Source: an uncultured Dehalococcoidia bacterium
GTDB taxonomy: Bacteria > Chloroflexota > Dehalococcoidia > Lucifugimonadales > UBA3495
Length of the DNA: 64,000 nucleotides
NCBI GenBank assembly: GCA_958295765.1
Contig: CATQHB010000002.1
Location: forward strand, 1,816,001-1,880,000
Direction of reading: 5' to 3'
Shown: positions 44,656 to 53,060 of the stretch, in pieces
Layout of the letters: every line of letters starts with the position of its first letter
Position numbering within the stretch: the stretch's first letter is position 1
Notes under the pieces: model-generated
The model's database searches: none
Told to the model about the DNA's origin: nothing
Seen by the model: the letters and a program-made list of their open reading frames with translations, nothing else
Made by a program: the position numbers and the translations under genes

Positions 44656-45207
44656 CTACTCTTGCCGAACTTCTCCGCTGAAGTTGGCAAACCCCCGCGC
44701 ATCCGTAACCCCCAAGTCCGGCGCAAACCGGGTAAGCTGGATAATGCGGTGCCGGTCTAAAGGCTTGGTTACCGTAAAGGGCCGGGGCGGTTCGCTCATC
44801 AGCCGCGCTATTGCCTGCACGAAAGCCTCGCCGACGGCGATACTCTCCAGAATGTCATCCTCATAAAGAGTATTTTCGTAGAAGTTGCTGTGCTGGGCTT
44901 TGGCAGCGTCCCGGCCTCGGTAAAGGATTTGCGCCGGCGGCGTTGACGGCCCCAATTCCGCGCCCAATTGGGATACTACGGCGTCCCGCAAAGGGTGGCT
45001 GTCGTGCCGCCAGCCTCGTTGTTCGGCAATGGCCTTCAGCGCGGTGGCAACCGCCCCGGATACCTTTTCCGATGCTTGTACCCGGTCTCCTGCGGCCAAC
45101 TCGACCCGGGACTGTTCAACGGCGCGGCGGCTCAACTGCAAATAGTCGTCGGGAGTCTGTTCGCCGGGCGGCGGCAACTCGGGAAACCGTATCGTCGGCG
45201 GCGTCAT
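44656..45207 (-). CDS. PaREP1-like protein (183 aa)
   Basis: The block EQSRVELAAGDRVQASEKVSG, continuing AVATALKAIAEQRGW, is like the archaeal-type PaREP1/HEPN-related helical family; the rest is a helical C-terminus. Function is unknown. It begins 3 bases after the stop of the MaoC-type gene, so it is in the same operon. An alternative is a general helical protein with no PaREP1 relation. Confidence 0.6.
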   Translation of the reverse strand: MTPPTIRFPELPPPGEQTPDDYLQLSRRAVEQSRVELAAGDRVQASEKVSGAVATALKAIAEQRGWRHDSHPLRDAVVSQLGAELGPSTPPAQILYRGRDAAKAQHSNFYENTLYEDDILESIAVGEAFVQAIARLMSEPPRPFTVTKPLDRHRIIQLTRFAPDLGVTDARGFANFSGEVRQE

Positions 45208-45210
45208 AAA

Positions 45211-45645
45211 CTACCCCTGCCGGCGGGGCAGCATCACCGTGGCCGTGCCCGGAGTGGTGTTCTGGCCCTGAGGGTTTTCCAACCGAATGTCGCAGTCCAC
45301 CAGGTATTGGCCGTTCTCCTCGTACTTGCGGGTAACGGAGCCTTTGGCGGTGATCGGCTGGCCGGGGGCGTCCATGCCCCGGTACTGGCACTGGAGCCGT
45401 TTCAAGGTTCCCAGCGGCCCCATCCAGTCGGTAACCAGATGACCCAGGAAGGCGCTTTTCAGGGCGCCGTGCAGAATCGGCCCGTCCAGCATATTGCCCT
45501 GGGCAAAGTCCTTGTCGTAGTGAATCTCATAGAAATCCCCGGAGGCGCCGGCGTACTGCACCAACTGGCGGGTAGTCGGCTCCTTGACCAGCGCGGGCAA
45601 CTCCATCCCCTCGCTTACGTCCTCCCAATAAACCTGCTCGGCCAT
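45211..45645 (-). CDS. MaoC-type hotdog hydratase, second subunit
   Basis: 144 residues with the hydratase motif YAGASGDFYEIHYDKDFA (Asp and His near 33-42), then GALKSAFLGHLV and PGQPITAKGSV. It resembles (R)-enoyl-CoA hydratase or HadB-like subunits. The gene before it, 45742-46212, encodes a second hotdog protein that carries the N-terminal-type fold, so they probably form a heterodimeric hydratase for a fatty-acid-like or CoA-linked substrate. SDR paralogues nearby suggest a reduction/hydration pathway. Confidence 0.82.
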   Translation of the reverse strand: MAEQVYWEDVSEGMELPALVKEPTTRQLVQYAGASGDFYEIHYDKDFAQGNMLDGPILHGALKSAFLGHLVTDWMGPLGTLKRLQCQYRGMDAPGQPITAKGSVTRKYEENGQYLVDCDIRLENPQGQNTTPGTATVMLPRRQG

Positions 45646-45741
45646 TATGATCCCTCTGCGTAATTCTCGGCTTATCTCTGCGTATCTGCGGCTAAAACTT
45701 TTCCCGTGCAGCGATACAGAGTAAGCGGAGATTTAATTTCC

Positions 45742-46212
45742 CTAATAAGCAATCAAGGTATTGGTCTGGGTGGCGACAACCTCATCAAACTGGTTGCGAT
45801 AGGTGGTAACCGTAATCATAAAGACCATCAGCCCCAGGCGGCCACTGCGCTCGGACAGGTCGGCAATGCGGGCTACGGCGGTAATGCGGTCGCCGGGCCG
45901 CACCGGTTGAAAGTATTCCCAATCGCTGCCCCCGTCCAGCCGGCGGCTGAAAGACAGGTCAAAGGGTAGCTGTACCGACACGCCCCGCATGGAGCGGAGA
46001 AAGGTGGGGGGAGCGATGATGCCGCCGTGGCGGGTTTTGCGGGCGGCGGCTTCGTCGTTCCACTGGGGGTTAGGGTCGCCGATCGCTTCGGCAAACCGCA
46101 GAATCGCCCCCTTTTCCACCTCCATAGTGGCCGGTTCGCTCTCCAGGCCAATGGCCTGCTGCCGCATCGCTTCGGTAAGGAAAGATTCAGGGGTCGGCGC
46201 TGGGGTTGACAA
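45742..46212 (-). CDS. MaoC-dehydratase N-terminal-type subunit (FAS1-like)
   Basis: 156 residues: EKGAILRFAEAIGDPNPQWN, then GGIIAPPTFLRSM and FQPVRPGDRITAVARI. These are the features of HadA/HadC-like hydratase partners that lack the full catalytic motif. It starts at ATG 46212, and the partner gene begins 97 bases after its stop. Confidence 0.82.
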   Translation of the reverse strand: MSTPAPTPESFLTEAMRQQAIGLESEPATMEVEKGAILRFAEAIGDPNPQWNDEAAARKTRHGGIIAPPTFLRSMRGVSVQLPFDLSFSRRLDGGSDWEYFQPVRPGDRITAVARIADLSERSGRLGLMVFMITVTTYRNQFDEVVATQTNTLIAY

Positions 46213-46353
46213 GGCAAAACCTCCCGTTGGCTATCGGGCAAAAGCATACAACCGGCAATGAGCAGTGTCAAGAAATGGCGCCGCGTACCAGGCCGGGGGC
46301 CAAGTCTGCGCCAGCAACAAAACCCGCAGGCACAAAACCCGCAGGAACGAAAC

Positions 46354-46417
46354 CCGCTCATGGTGAGCCTGTCGAACCATCCTTCCTTCCTTCGACAAGC
46401 TCAGGATGAGCGGGGAC
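46354..46417. repeat. Two units of the GTTCGACAAGCTCA / CATGGTGAGCCTGTCGAA repeat
   Basis: Inverted pair: CGCTCATGGTGAGCCTGTCG then CTTCGACAAGCTCAGGATGA. The right unit runs straight into a 21-bp tandem array. Confidence 0.7.
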
Positions 46418-46488
46418 GCGAGTAAGATGAGCGGGGACACGGGTAAGATAAGCGGGAACACGGGTAAGATGAGCAGGGAAACGGGTAA
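46405..46488. repeat. Four tandem 21-bp units
   Basis: Units GATGAGCGGGGACGCGAGTA(A), GATGAGCGGGGACACGGGTA(A), GATAAGCGGGAACACGGGTA(A), GATGAGCAGGGAAACGGGTA(A) at period 21. The array appears to start inside the repeat unit above. Confidence 0.8.
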
Positions 46489-46506
46489 ATGGCAGCCCAA
46501 GCAACA

Positions 46507-46604
46507 CCGTCGTTCCGGCGAAAGCCGGAATCCAGGAAATCCTACCGGAAAAGCGCGCACCGGCTACCGACCGTTCTGGATTCCGGCTTTCGCCGGAACG
46601 ACGG
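46507..46604. repeat. ~97 bp palindromic element, copy 3
   Basis: Same terminal inverted repeats as copies 1 and 2. With the other repeats it fills the gene-free stretch 46213-46696. Confidence 0.85.
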
Positions 46605-46696
46605 GTTTATGCTGCGATTGACCGGGGTAAGCGATTGACTGGTGCAATCGGAAAAGAACAGCCAGACTTCTGACCGTAGGATGTTATCATTTACCG

Positions 46697-48025
46697 ATGA
46701 ACCTCCTTCGTTCTAACACCTCTGGCCGGTGGCGCCGGGCAGCGCGCCGTAGCCTGCTGGCCCTGTTGCTGGCCCTGACGGTGCTGGCCTCCGGCCAGGG
46801 CGACTATCGCCCGTCGGCGGTTGACCTGGCGGTGGATCCTCACCGCTACAGCATCGTGGCCTGGGAATTGGGACACCTGCCGGATAAGTGGGTGCGCCAG
46901 ATGGGTAGCCTATGGCCGGGCCGGGCCGAGTTGACCCGGGAGGAACGCGCCGCCCAAGTACGGGAGTTCTTTGAGCAGGGTCTGGAACTGCGGCGGCTGG
47001 AGAGTCGGCGGCGGCAGCTTGAACTGGCCGGTACCGGTCAGGACGCCGGCCGGACGCCACCGCCGGCCGCCACCACCGACATTGCCGCTATTGCCGCCCA
47101 AATTGAACTTATCCAAGAACGGCGCCGGAAACTGCTGCCGGAGGTTGAGGCCACCGTAGAGGCGGAGCTAACCCTGGCCCTGCAACAGGAAGGGATTGTC
47201 GCCCCCTGGGGCCGGGTGTTCCCGCCGGTGGACACCGTGTTTGGCAGCCCGCCCAACCTGCTGGTGCTATCCCCCCGGGACCGGATTTACCGACAACAAG
47301 CTACTCTACTCCGGCCCGGCCTCAGCGATGCGGTCAAGGAAGGGATTGAGGAACGGGCGCTGCGGTCGGCGAACCTCTCCGCCGTGGTGGAAGGCACCGG
47401 CGGCCTGTCGGTCTATCCCAGCGTAGTCCTGGACACGGTGGGATTGCGTTATGCCCTGGAGATTGTCGCCCACGAGTGGGTTCACCACTGGCTCTTTTTC
47501 CGTCCTCTGGGCCGCAATTTCCAGGGCAGCCCGGAAATGCTGACCTTGAACGAGACCGCCGCCTCTATTGCCGGAGCGGAGTTAGGCGACCGGGCCTTTG
47601 CCGCCCTGTCCGGGCCGCCGGCGCCCCCCCATCAATTCACGCCGGACGCGCCGGAGGAGGCCATCAGCCCGGCCCCCGCCGGTTTTGACTTTACCGCCGA
47701 AATGCGCCAAACCCGCCGGCGCGCCGAGGAGTTGCTGGCCGCCGGCCGGATTGAGGCCGCCGAGGCGTATATGGAGGAAAGACGCCGCCAGTTCGTCGCC
47801 CGGGGCTACAACATCCGCAAGCTCAATCAGGCTTACTTTGCCTTTCACGGCTCCTACGCCACCGGCCCCGGCTCGGTAAGCCCGATCGGAGAGCAATTGA
47901 GCGAACTGCGCCGCAACAGCCCCTCGGTAAAGGATTTCCTGGAAACGGTGGCCCAGTTCGGGAGTTACCGGGAGTTTTTGGAGTATCTGGAGTCGGCTGA
48001 CCTTTCAGCCGGCAGCGCTCCGTGA
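46697..48025 (+). CDS. Secreted or membrane-anchored HExxH metalloprotease-like protein
   Basis: 442 residues. A basic start and hydrophobic segment (ARRSLLALLLALTVLASG) form a signal or anchor. A charged helical region (~90-165) precedes the catalytic H259-E-W-V-H263 and, 23 residues after it, LNETAASIAG with Glu286 as the probable third zinc ligand. This resembles a gluzincin fold. No lipobox is present. It is transcribed convergently with the NurA-like gene. Confidence 0.8.
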   Translation: MNLLRSNTSGRWRRAARRSLLALLLALTVLASGQGDYRPSAVDLAVDPHRYSIVAWELGHLPDKWVRQMGSLWPGRAELTREERAAQVREFFEQGLELRRLESRRRQLELAGTGQDAGRTPPPAATTDIAAIAAQIELIQERRRKLLPEVEATVEAELTLALQQEGIVAPWGRVFPPVDTVFGSPPNLLVLSPRDRIYRQQATLLRPGLSDAVKEGIEERALRSANLSAVVEGTGGLSVYPSVVLDTVGLRYALEIVAHEWVHHWLFFRPLGRNFQGSPEMLTLNETAASIAGAELGDRAFAALSGPPAPPHQFTPDAPEEAISPAPAGFDFTAEMRQTRRRAEELLAAGRIEAAEAYMEERRRQFVARGYNIRKLNQAYFAFHGSYATGPGSVSPIGEQLSELRRNSPSVKDFLETVAQFGSYREFLEYLESADLSAGSAP

Positions 48026-48053
48026 CCGTTGCATATCGGTGGTGAAAATCCCG

Positions 48054-49262
48054 CTACACCCAGGGCCGCTGCTTGGCGCGTTCCTTTTGCGAAGTGTAGG
48101 CGGCCAGCCCCTCCCGCTCCAGGGTTTCCGCTACCATTTGCCGGAACAACTGGCGGTCGCGACCACTGACTACCGCCTGTTCGTGGGCCTCGGAAATGGC
48201 TACCGGGTAGCCCTGCCCCCGGCGGCACTGCTCCGCAATCAGGCTGTGGCCCAGGGACAACAAATCCTCATCCTCGGCCACCCACTGCGGCACCTCCATG
48301 CGGGCAATCTCCTCCCCGGCGTTCAGGTAGTAGAAATATACCTGCTGCCGCGCGCCGTACATTTCCCGAGGCACCGACGAGTTGGTTTTGTAGAGGGGCG
48401 AGCGTTGGCCCGGCGCCAGCAGTTCCCCGAAAATCTCCCGGTCCATAAAGTCGTTGGAGTTGCTGCAAGGCGTCCGGTCGGAGCGGCGGTTGCTGCAAGA
48501 TTCCCGGCAGTGGGCCAGCTCGTTGGGGCAGAGGCAGCGGCGGATGGCGTTGGCTACCTCGGTAACCCGGGGCAGGGAAACGTAGGCGGCCAGCGTAACC
48601 CGGCGTTCCCGGGCCAGCTTGCGAAACTCCTCCAAGGCCGGCAGCAGCCCCTCGTTGATGATGGCTTGCTGAACGAAGGGCGGGTAGCTGCGGCCGGCCA
48701 GTCCCCACAAGACCAGGGTGCCGTCCACCAGGGCCAGCGTGGGCAAGTCCGCCGGACATTCCCGCACTTCCTCCGCCAGCCGTTCCAACTCCCGCACCGT
48801 CCGGTACAGCCCCAGCAGGTTGCCGGTAACCGCCGCCTCATCGGTGGGACGGAGCGGGTCCCGCAGGTAAAGCTCATCCGGCGCGGCGGCCAGGTGGGGA
48901 CGGCTGAAAAACCGGGCATCGGCCCGCGCGCCGTAGGTCAGGACGCAGCCGCCCAGATTGAGCAGGTAGCAGGGAACCGGCAGGTGGCGGTCAACATCAA
49001 TGTGGGAGCCGTCCACCGAGGCCGCCGTCCACTCGGCCGGCGGCGGCGGCGGCGATATTTCGCCCAGCAGGGTATCCACCACTTGGGCGGCCAGGAAAGG
49101 GTCATAGAAACGGTCGGTTTTCTCCCGGGCCTGCTCCGGTTTAACCGCATCCGCGTCTTGCAATAGTTCCGCCAGCCGGTTTTGCCGGGCCTGGTAACTC
49201 TGGCCCAAGTTGCGGGTAACCTGGTCCAACTGCAAAATAGTTTCGCCCAAGTCCAGCGACAT
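48054..49262 (-). CDS. NurA-domain nuclease-like protein
   Basis: 402 residues with the NurA signatures AASVDGSHIDVDRH (~81-94) and LALVDGTLVLWGLA, each with a metal-binding Asp, and C-terminal YPVAISEAHEQAVVSGRDRQ. NurA is the 5'-to-3' nuclease that works with the HerA helicase. No herA is in the window. The protein holds an unusual Cys-rich block, CLCPNELAHCRESC with a further Cys nearby, that could bind iron-sulfur or zinc. ATG 49262. Confidence 0.8.
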   Translation of the reverse strand: MSLDLGETILQLDQVTRNLGQSYQARQNRLAELLQDADAVKPEQAREKTDRFYDPFLAAQVVDTLLGEISPPPPPAEWTAASVDGSHIDVDRHLPVPCYLLNLGGCVLTYGARADARFFSRPHLAAAPDELYLRDPLRPTDEAAVTGNLLGLYRTVRELERLAEEVRECPADLPTLALVDGTLVLWGLAGRSYPPFVQQAIINEGLLPALEEFRKLARERRVTLAAYVSLPRVTEVANAIRRCLCPNELAHCRESCSNRRSDRTPCSNSNDFMDREIFGELLAPGQRSPLYKTNSSVPREMYGARQQVYFYYLNAGEEIARMEVPQWVAEDEDLLSLGHSLIAEQCRRGQGYPVAISEAHEQAVVSGRDRQLFRQMVAETLEREGLAAYTSQKERAKQRPWV

Positions 49263-49373
49263 CAGCGTTTATCCAAAGGTTCAGATTTGGGTCTGCCCTC
49301 GCAACGCAGCCTCCGGGTATCTTTTGTTCTCACCCCAGGCCAGAGAATTACTCAAGGTTGGGGGCGGCGTCAA

Positions 49374-50579
49374 TCACCAACCGGCGTCGCCGGGACGCAG
49401 GCCCAGCAGCGTTTGCCCGCCGAATTCGTAGTTGGAGAGCAGGCCGGCGCCGTGCTGCGCTACTACGTGGACATCCCGAAAACGCCGCTCCAGGCCATGC
49501 CGCCGGTGAATGGCGTTGGTGCCGGCGGCGTGGAACAGTAAGTCCACCGCCTTGACCGACTGATGGATGGAGTGGGTTATCGCCAGCCGGGCCTGGGCCA
49601 GTTCGGGCCAAGGGTTGGGCCGGTCATCGCCGTAGGTTTGCCAGGCGGTGGTCAGGGCGTCCAGCAGGTAAGCCCGGGCGCCGCTGATAATCGCCTCGGC
49701 CTCGCCGACTTTGGCCTGCACCTGGGGCCGATCCCGCAGCAAGGTGGTGGAGATAGTAGTACCCGATTGGGTCGCCAGGTCAACAAAGGCGTCCATTGCG
49801 CCCCTGGCGATGCCCAACGCTACGGCGGATACCAGCGTCCAGATGGCGGTGAGCATGGTGCGAGGATGGTAGAGAAAGCCCGGCTCCCGAGCCGGGGCGT
49901 AGAGGCGGAAAGTCCGCTCCTCCGGCACCAAAACATCGTCAATCACAAAGTCGTGGCTGCCGGTGCCGCACAGGCCCACCACCTGCCAGGTATCATGCAC
50001 CGTCGCGTCGGCAATGGGCAGGAACAGCATCACGGTGGACGCGCTGGCAGTCGGGCCGGTGCCGGCGTTGGCGGCGGCCGGCGGCGGGGCCGCGGCATCG
50101 TCAATTTTGCAGTTGACGAACAGCCAGTTGGCGTTGCTGATGCCGCTGGCATAGTCCCAACGCCCGCTGACCCGATAGCCGCCGGGAACCGGCCGGGCCA
50201 CTCCCTCAGGACGGAAGGAACCGGCGCAGCGGAAGTCCGGGGGCCAGCCGAACATCTCCCGCCCGATTTCCGGGGTGAAGTGGCCGGCGAACAGCGCGCC
50301 GCCGTTGGACAGCAAAGCGCACCAGCCCACCGAACCCTCGGCCCGGGCCAGTTCCTCAACCACCTTAAAGGCGGTGATGGGGTCAAGCTGCGGCCCGCCC
50401 ATGCTGGCCGGCAGAAAGAGGCGGTAGGCGCCAATGTCGGCAACCTGAGCGGCCAGGTCGTCCGGGATATGGCGCAGCCGATCCATTTCCGGCTGGGCGG
50501 CGCAAATCTGCGGCGCCAAGTCGCGGGCGGCGGCCAGGAAGTCATAAGGCTTGGTATTGGGCGTTTCTTTCAGTTGCAT
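49374..50579 (-). CDS. Acyl-CoA-dehydrogenase-type flavoprotein (DszC/HpaB-like monooxygenase candidate)
   Basis: 401 residues with the acyl-CoA dehydrogenase fold: N-terminal LFLPASMGGPQLDPI, middle DYASGISNANWLFVNC and VVGLCGTGSHDFVIDDVLVP, and the C-terminal four-helix region ending VVAQHGAGLLSNYEFGGQTL. It lacks a plain acyl-CoA base motif; flavin monooxygenases such as DszC share this pattern. Substrate unknown. A second start is not needed; upstream of ATG 50579 the ribosome site is weak. Confidence 0.82.
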   Translation of the reverse strand: MQLKETPNTKPYDFLAAARDLAPQICAAQPEMDRLRHIPDDLAAQVADIGAYRLFLPASMGGPQLDPITAFKVVEELARAEGSVGWCALLSNGGALFAGHFTPEIGREMFGWPPDFRCAGSFRPEGVARPVPGGYRVSGRWDYASGISNANWLFVNCKIDDAAAPPPAAANAGTGPTASASTVMLFLPIADATVHDTWQVVGLCGTGSHDFVIDDVLVPEERTFRLYAPAREPGFLYHPRTMLTAIWTLVSAVALGIARGAMDAFVDLATQSGTTISTTLLRDRPQVQAKVGEAEAIISGARAYLLDALTTAWQTYGDDRPNPWPELAQARLAITHSIHQSVKAVDLLFHAAGTNAIHRRHGLERRFRDVHVVAQHGAGLLSNYEFGGQTLLGLRPGDAGW

Positions 50580-50763
50580 TGCCGGCGCTCAATTGAAACA
50601 GGATTTTGACGGGTTCGGGGTGGTTAATACCACCCGGAAAAAATAGCCCCACCAGTCAATTTGTCAGCAAGGACAAACCGAGGGTGGGGAACATTGGTAA
50701 GACTATACCACTCTCAACAAAGGCTGGCAACCCCTTTTTAGGGCCGGGGCAATCGCATCATAA

Positions 50764-50795
50764 ACCCGTCATTCCGGCCTTCGCTGGAATGACGG
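50764..50795. repeat. Short 30-bp relative of the 97-bp palindrome
   Basis: CCCGTCATTCCGGCCTTCGC and GCTGGAATGACGG form a hairpin like the ends of the 97-bp element without its centre. It lies just after the NYN-domain gene and may end its transcript. Confidence 0.55.
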
Positions 50796-50804
50796 TTCCT
50801 TGGT

Positions 50805-51416
50805 CTAGCGGTTGTAGTCGGTAAAGTCCGCTACGGCGTCGTAGTCGGTTCGGTATAAATGATGACACCAGAGATTGTAACCGGGTATGAGCAATCTGTA
50901 GGTATTGTCTTGACTACGCCAAGCCGCGACAGCCACGTGCCGCCTTCCGGAATAACGTTTAACTACGAACTCCAAAGCAGGCCGCATATCGGTGTCGGTG
51001 GACATTATCACGCCTACATCGTAATCGCCATCTACGGCCATAGTTACGAAATCTACGGACAGAGCAACATCGATACCCTTTTCCTCCGCCCTTTGCTCCG
51101 GCCAGTTTAGCGGGTATCGGAGTTGGTGGGGAATTACCGTAGCCCCGTCAGCTTGCCACTGTTTGCACTGTTTAATATGGGCTGCGTAGGTTTCAGGAGC
51201 CCGGCGCAGGTCAGGTCGGCCGGTATAAATCCTGACATCGGTTAAGACGCAACTAGCACCGTTAGGGCCGCCGCGAGCCTCGATCAGCTTTCCCAACTTC
51301 ATAGGACTGATTTGTCCGTTGACCGAGGGGCCGGAATTATGAAAAAAACTGTCCCTGGCACCCCGATAAGTATTCTGGGCGTCAATGAATATCACAAGTC
51401 TCAAAGGATTGAGCAT
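50805..51416 (-). CDS. NYN-domain (LabA/DUF88-type) ribonuclease-like protein
   Basis: 203 residues. VIFIDAQNTYRGAR at the N-terminus, EEKGIDVALSVDFVTMAVDG in the middle and VGVIMSTDTDMRPALEFV later give the acidic Asp set of NYN ribonucleases. Likely a soluble RNA-cleaving enzyme. ATG 51416 is chosen over a TTG at 51434, because ATG and the family start MLNPLRLVIFID agree. Codon and base composition are more AT-rich than the neighbours, which suggests acquired DNA. Confidence 0.82.
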   Translation of the reverse strand: MLNPLRLVIFIDAQNTYRGARDSFFHNSGPSVNGQISPMKLGKLIEARGGPNGASCVLTDVRIYTGRPDLRRAPETYAAHIKQCKQWQADGATVIPHQLRYPLNWPEQRAEEKGIDVALSVDFVTMAVDGDYDVGVIMSTDTDMRPALEFVVKRYSGRRHVAVAAWRSQDNTYRLLIPGYNLWCHHLYRTDYDAVADFTDYNR

Positions 51417-51561
51417 AGCCCGTCCAGCAGACAAACAAGATAAACCCCGCCAGTCAGCCGGTCAATAAAACCGACGGAGGGCGGGGAACATTGATAAGAC
51501 TATACCAATTCCTGCAAAAACTGTCAACCCTATACAACATATTTACGGCGTTTTCAACTTT

Positions 51562-51607
51562 TAGGAGACGCAGAGATTATCCCCGCTATCCCTTCCCTGC
51601 GTCTCCC
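51562..51607. repeat. Inverted GGAGACGCAGAG / CCTGCGTCTCC pair
   Basis: A ~46-bp stretch with inverted ends between the NYN and the membrane-protein gene. A related GACGCAAAGG...CTTTCTGCGTC arrangement lies near 54766-54840. Confidence 0.45.
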
Positions 51608-51616
51608 GGTTATGCC

Positions 51617-52072
51617 TTACTTCCTCCCGCCGCACCGCCACAGATAGGACGCGACGGCCAGGCTCAGGAACACAAAGACGGGGTGGATGAGGCCCCAGTA
51701 TTGCAGGTGAATCCCTACCAGCAACAGCGCGCTTTCGTCGGTGGGCAAGAGGCTGTGGAGCCAGTTCCAGTAGTACCACATCGTTACGACGATGGACGCC
51801 CCCAGGCCCAGGTTCACCTCCAGGTATTCCCGGGTGATGCCGCCGCCACCCTCGGCCCGTTCCTGCCGCCACAGCGTCACCTTGCGATAAATGCTGACCA
51901 CCAGCATTATGGGAATAGCCGCCAGGCCCATAAACCAGTTGGCCCGCTCCCACATCGGATAAGTGCCGTCGCTGTTGTCAATCAGCAGGGTGGGGCTGCT
52001 TATCCAGAGAAATACCACCACCGCCGCCATCAGCAGTAGAAAAATCGACAAGGCCCGACTTACTATGCCCAT
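51617..52072 (-). CDS. Small integral membrane protein, four predicted helices
   Basis: 151 residues with hydrophobic segments about 7-25, 48-62, 85-105 and 120-140. ATG 52072 follows AAAGGAGCGGCGGTT. A Pro/Trp-rich loop (DGTYPMWERANWF) links the first two. I do not recognise the family. It starts 65 bases after the mazG stop and may be co-transcribed. Confidence 0.65.
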   Translation of the reverse strand: MGIVSRALSIFLLLMAAVVVFLWISSPTLLIDNSDGTYPMWERANWFMGLAAIPIMLVVSIYRKVTLWRQERAEGGGGITREYLEVNLGLGASIVVTMWYYWNWLHSLLPTDESALLLVGIHLQYWGLIHPVFVFLSLAVASYLWRCGGRK

Positions 52073-52136
52073 AACCGCCGCTCCTTTCCATTGATTCCGG
52101 TACGTGATTCCGGTACGTGATTTCGGCACGCCGCCC

Positions 52137-52949
52137 TTATCCTACCAGCTTTTTAGCCTCTTGCCACAGGGCTTCCTTATCCTCCAGGGGCAGTTGGGCA
52201 AAGTCCAGCCCCCGCCGCTCTGCCAGTTGCTCCATTTGCATATAGCGGTTGCGGAAACGCCCGTTGGCCTGGCGCAGGGCGTCCTCGGCTTGCACTTCCA
52301 GCCAGCGGCCCAGGTTGACCAACACCAGCAGCAAGTCGCCCAATTCGTGCCGGCGGTCGGCGGCAGTGGCCGCTTGGCGCAGTTCCGCCGCTTCCTCAAC
52401 GATTTTGTCCAGCACCCCGGCCACGTCGGGCCAGTCAAAGCCGGCCTTGGCCGCCCGGTCCTGCATCAGTTGGGCGTAGCTCAAAGCCGGCAGGTCAACC
52501 GGGATGCCGTCCACCGGGGACTTGCGGATGCCCTGTTCCTGCCGTTCTTTAGCTTTCAACTGCTCCCAATTCAGTTCCACCTCCCGCGCGTCGGCGGCGC
52601 TGGCGTTGCCGAAAACGTGGGGATGGCGGCGGATGAGCTTGTCGTTGACGCCGGCAATCACCTCAGCCAGGGTAAAGTGGCCGGCCTCACGGGCAATGTC
52701 GGCGTGAAACGCCACCTGCACCAGCAAATCCCCCAACTCCTCAGCCAGCAGGGACGGCTGGCCCTGGTCAATGGCCTCCAACGCCTCGTAACACTCCTCC
52801 AGCAGGTGGCGTTTCAGCGACTCGTGGGTCTGCTCCCGATCCCAGGGACAGCCGCCGGGGGCGCGCAACCGGGTTACGATGTCCGTCAAGGCGCGGAAAT
52901 CGCCCAGGTCGCCGTCGGGGATGCGGTTGGCCGCCGGTTCGGTACTCAC
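52137..52949 (-). CDS. mazG: MazG nucleoside triphosphate pyrophosphohydrolase
   Basis: 270 residues, a two-domain form. The first MazG helix pair holds LLEECYEALEAIDQG and EELGDLLVQVAFHADIAREA (ExxE12-28ExxD pattern); the second holds IVEEAAELRQAA and HELGDLLLVLVNLGRWLE. It removes pyrophosphate from (d)NTPs, a cleaning and stress role. A GTG start at 52949 is used. Its upstream leader lies on the other side of a divergent membrane-protein gene. Confidence 0.93.
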   Translation of the reverse strand: MSTEPAANRIPDGDLGDFRALTDIVTRLRAPGGCPWDREQTHESLKRHLLEECYEALEAIDQGQPSLLAEELGDLLVQVAFHADIAREAGHFTLAEVIAGVNDKLIRRHPHVFGNASAADAREVELNWEQLKAKERQEQGIRKSPVDGIPVDLPALSYAQLMQDRAAKAGFDWPDVAGVLDKIVEEAAELRQAATAADRRHELGDLLLVLVNLGRWLEVQAEDALRQANGRFRNRYMQMEQLAERRGLDFAQLPLEDKEALWQEAKKLVG

Positions 52950-53060
52950 GGGACGGAATTATAGCCCACCAAAGGCGATTGTTCAATCGGCGGCAAAGGT
53001 GTTAGATTATCCATTATAGTTGCTAGATTATAGTTGTCAGAGAGCGGGCAAGGAGCGGTA

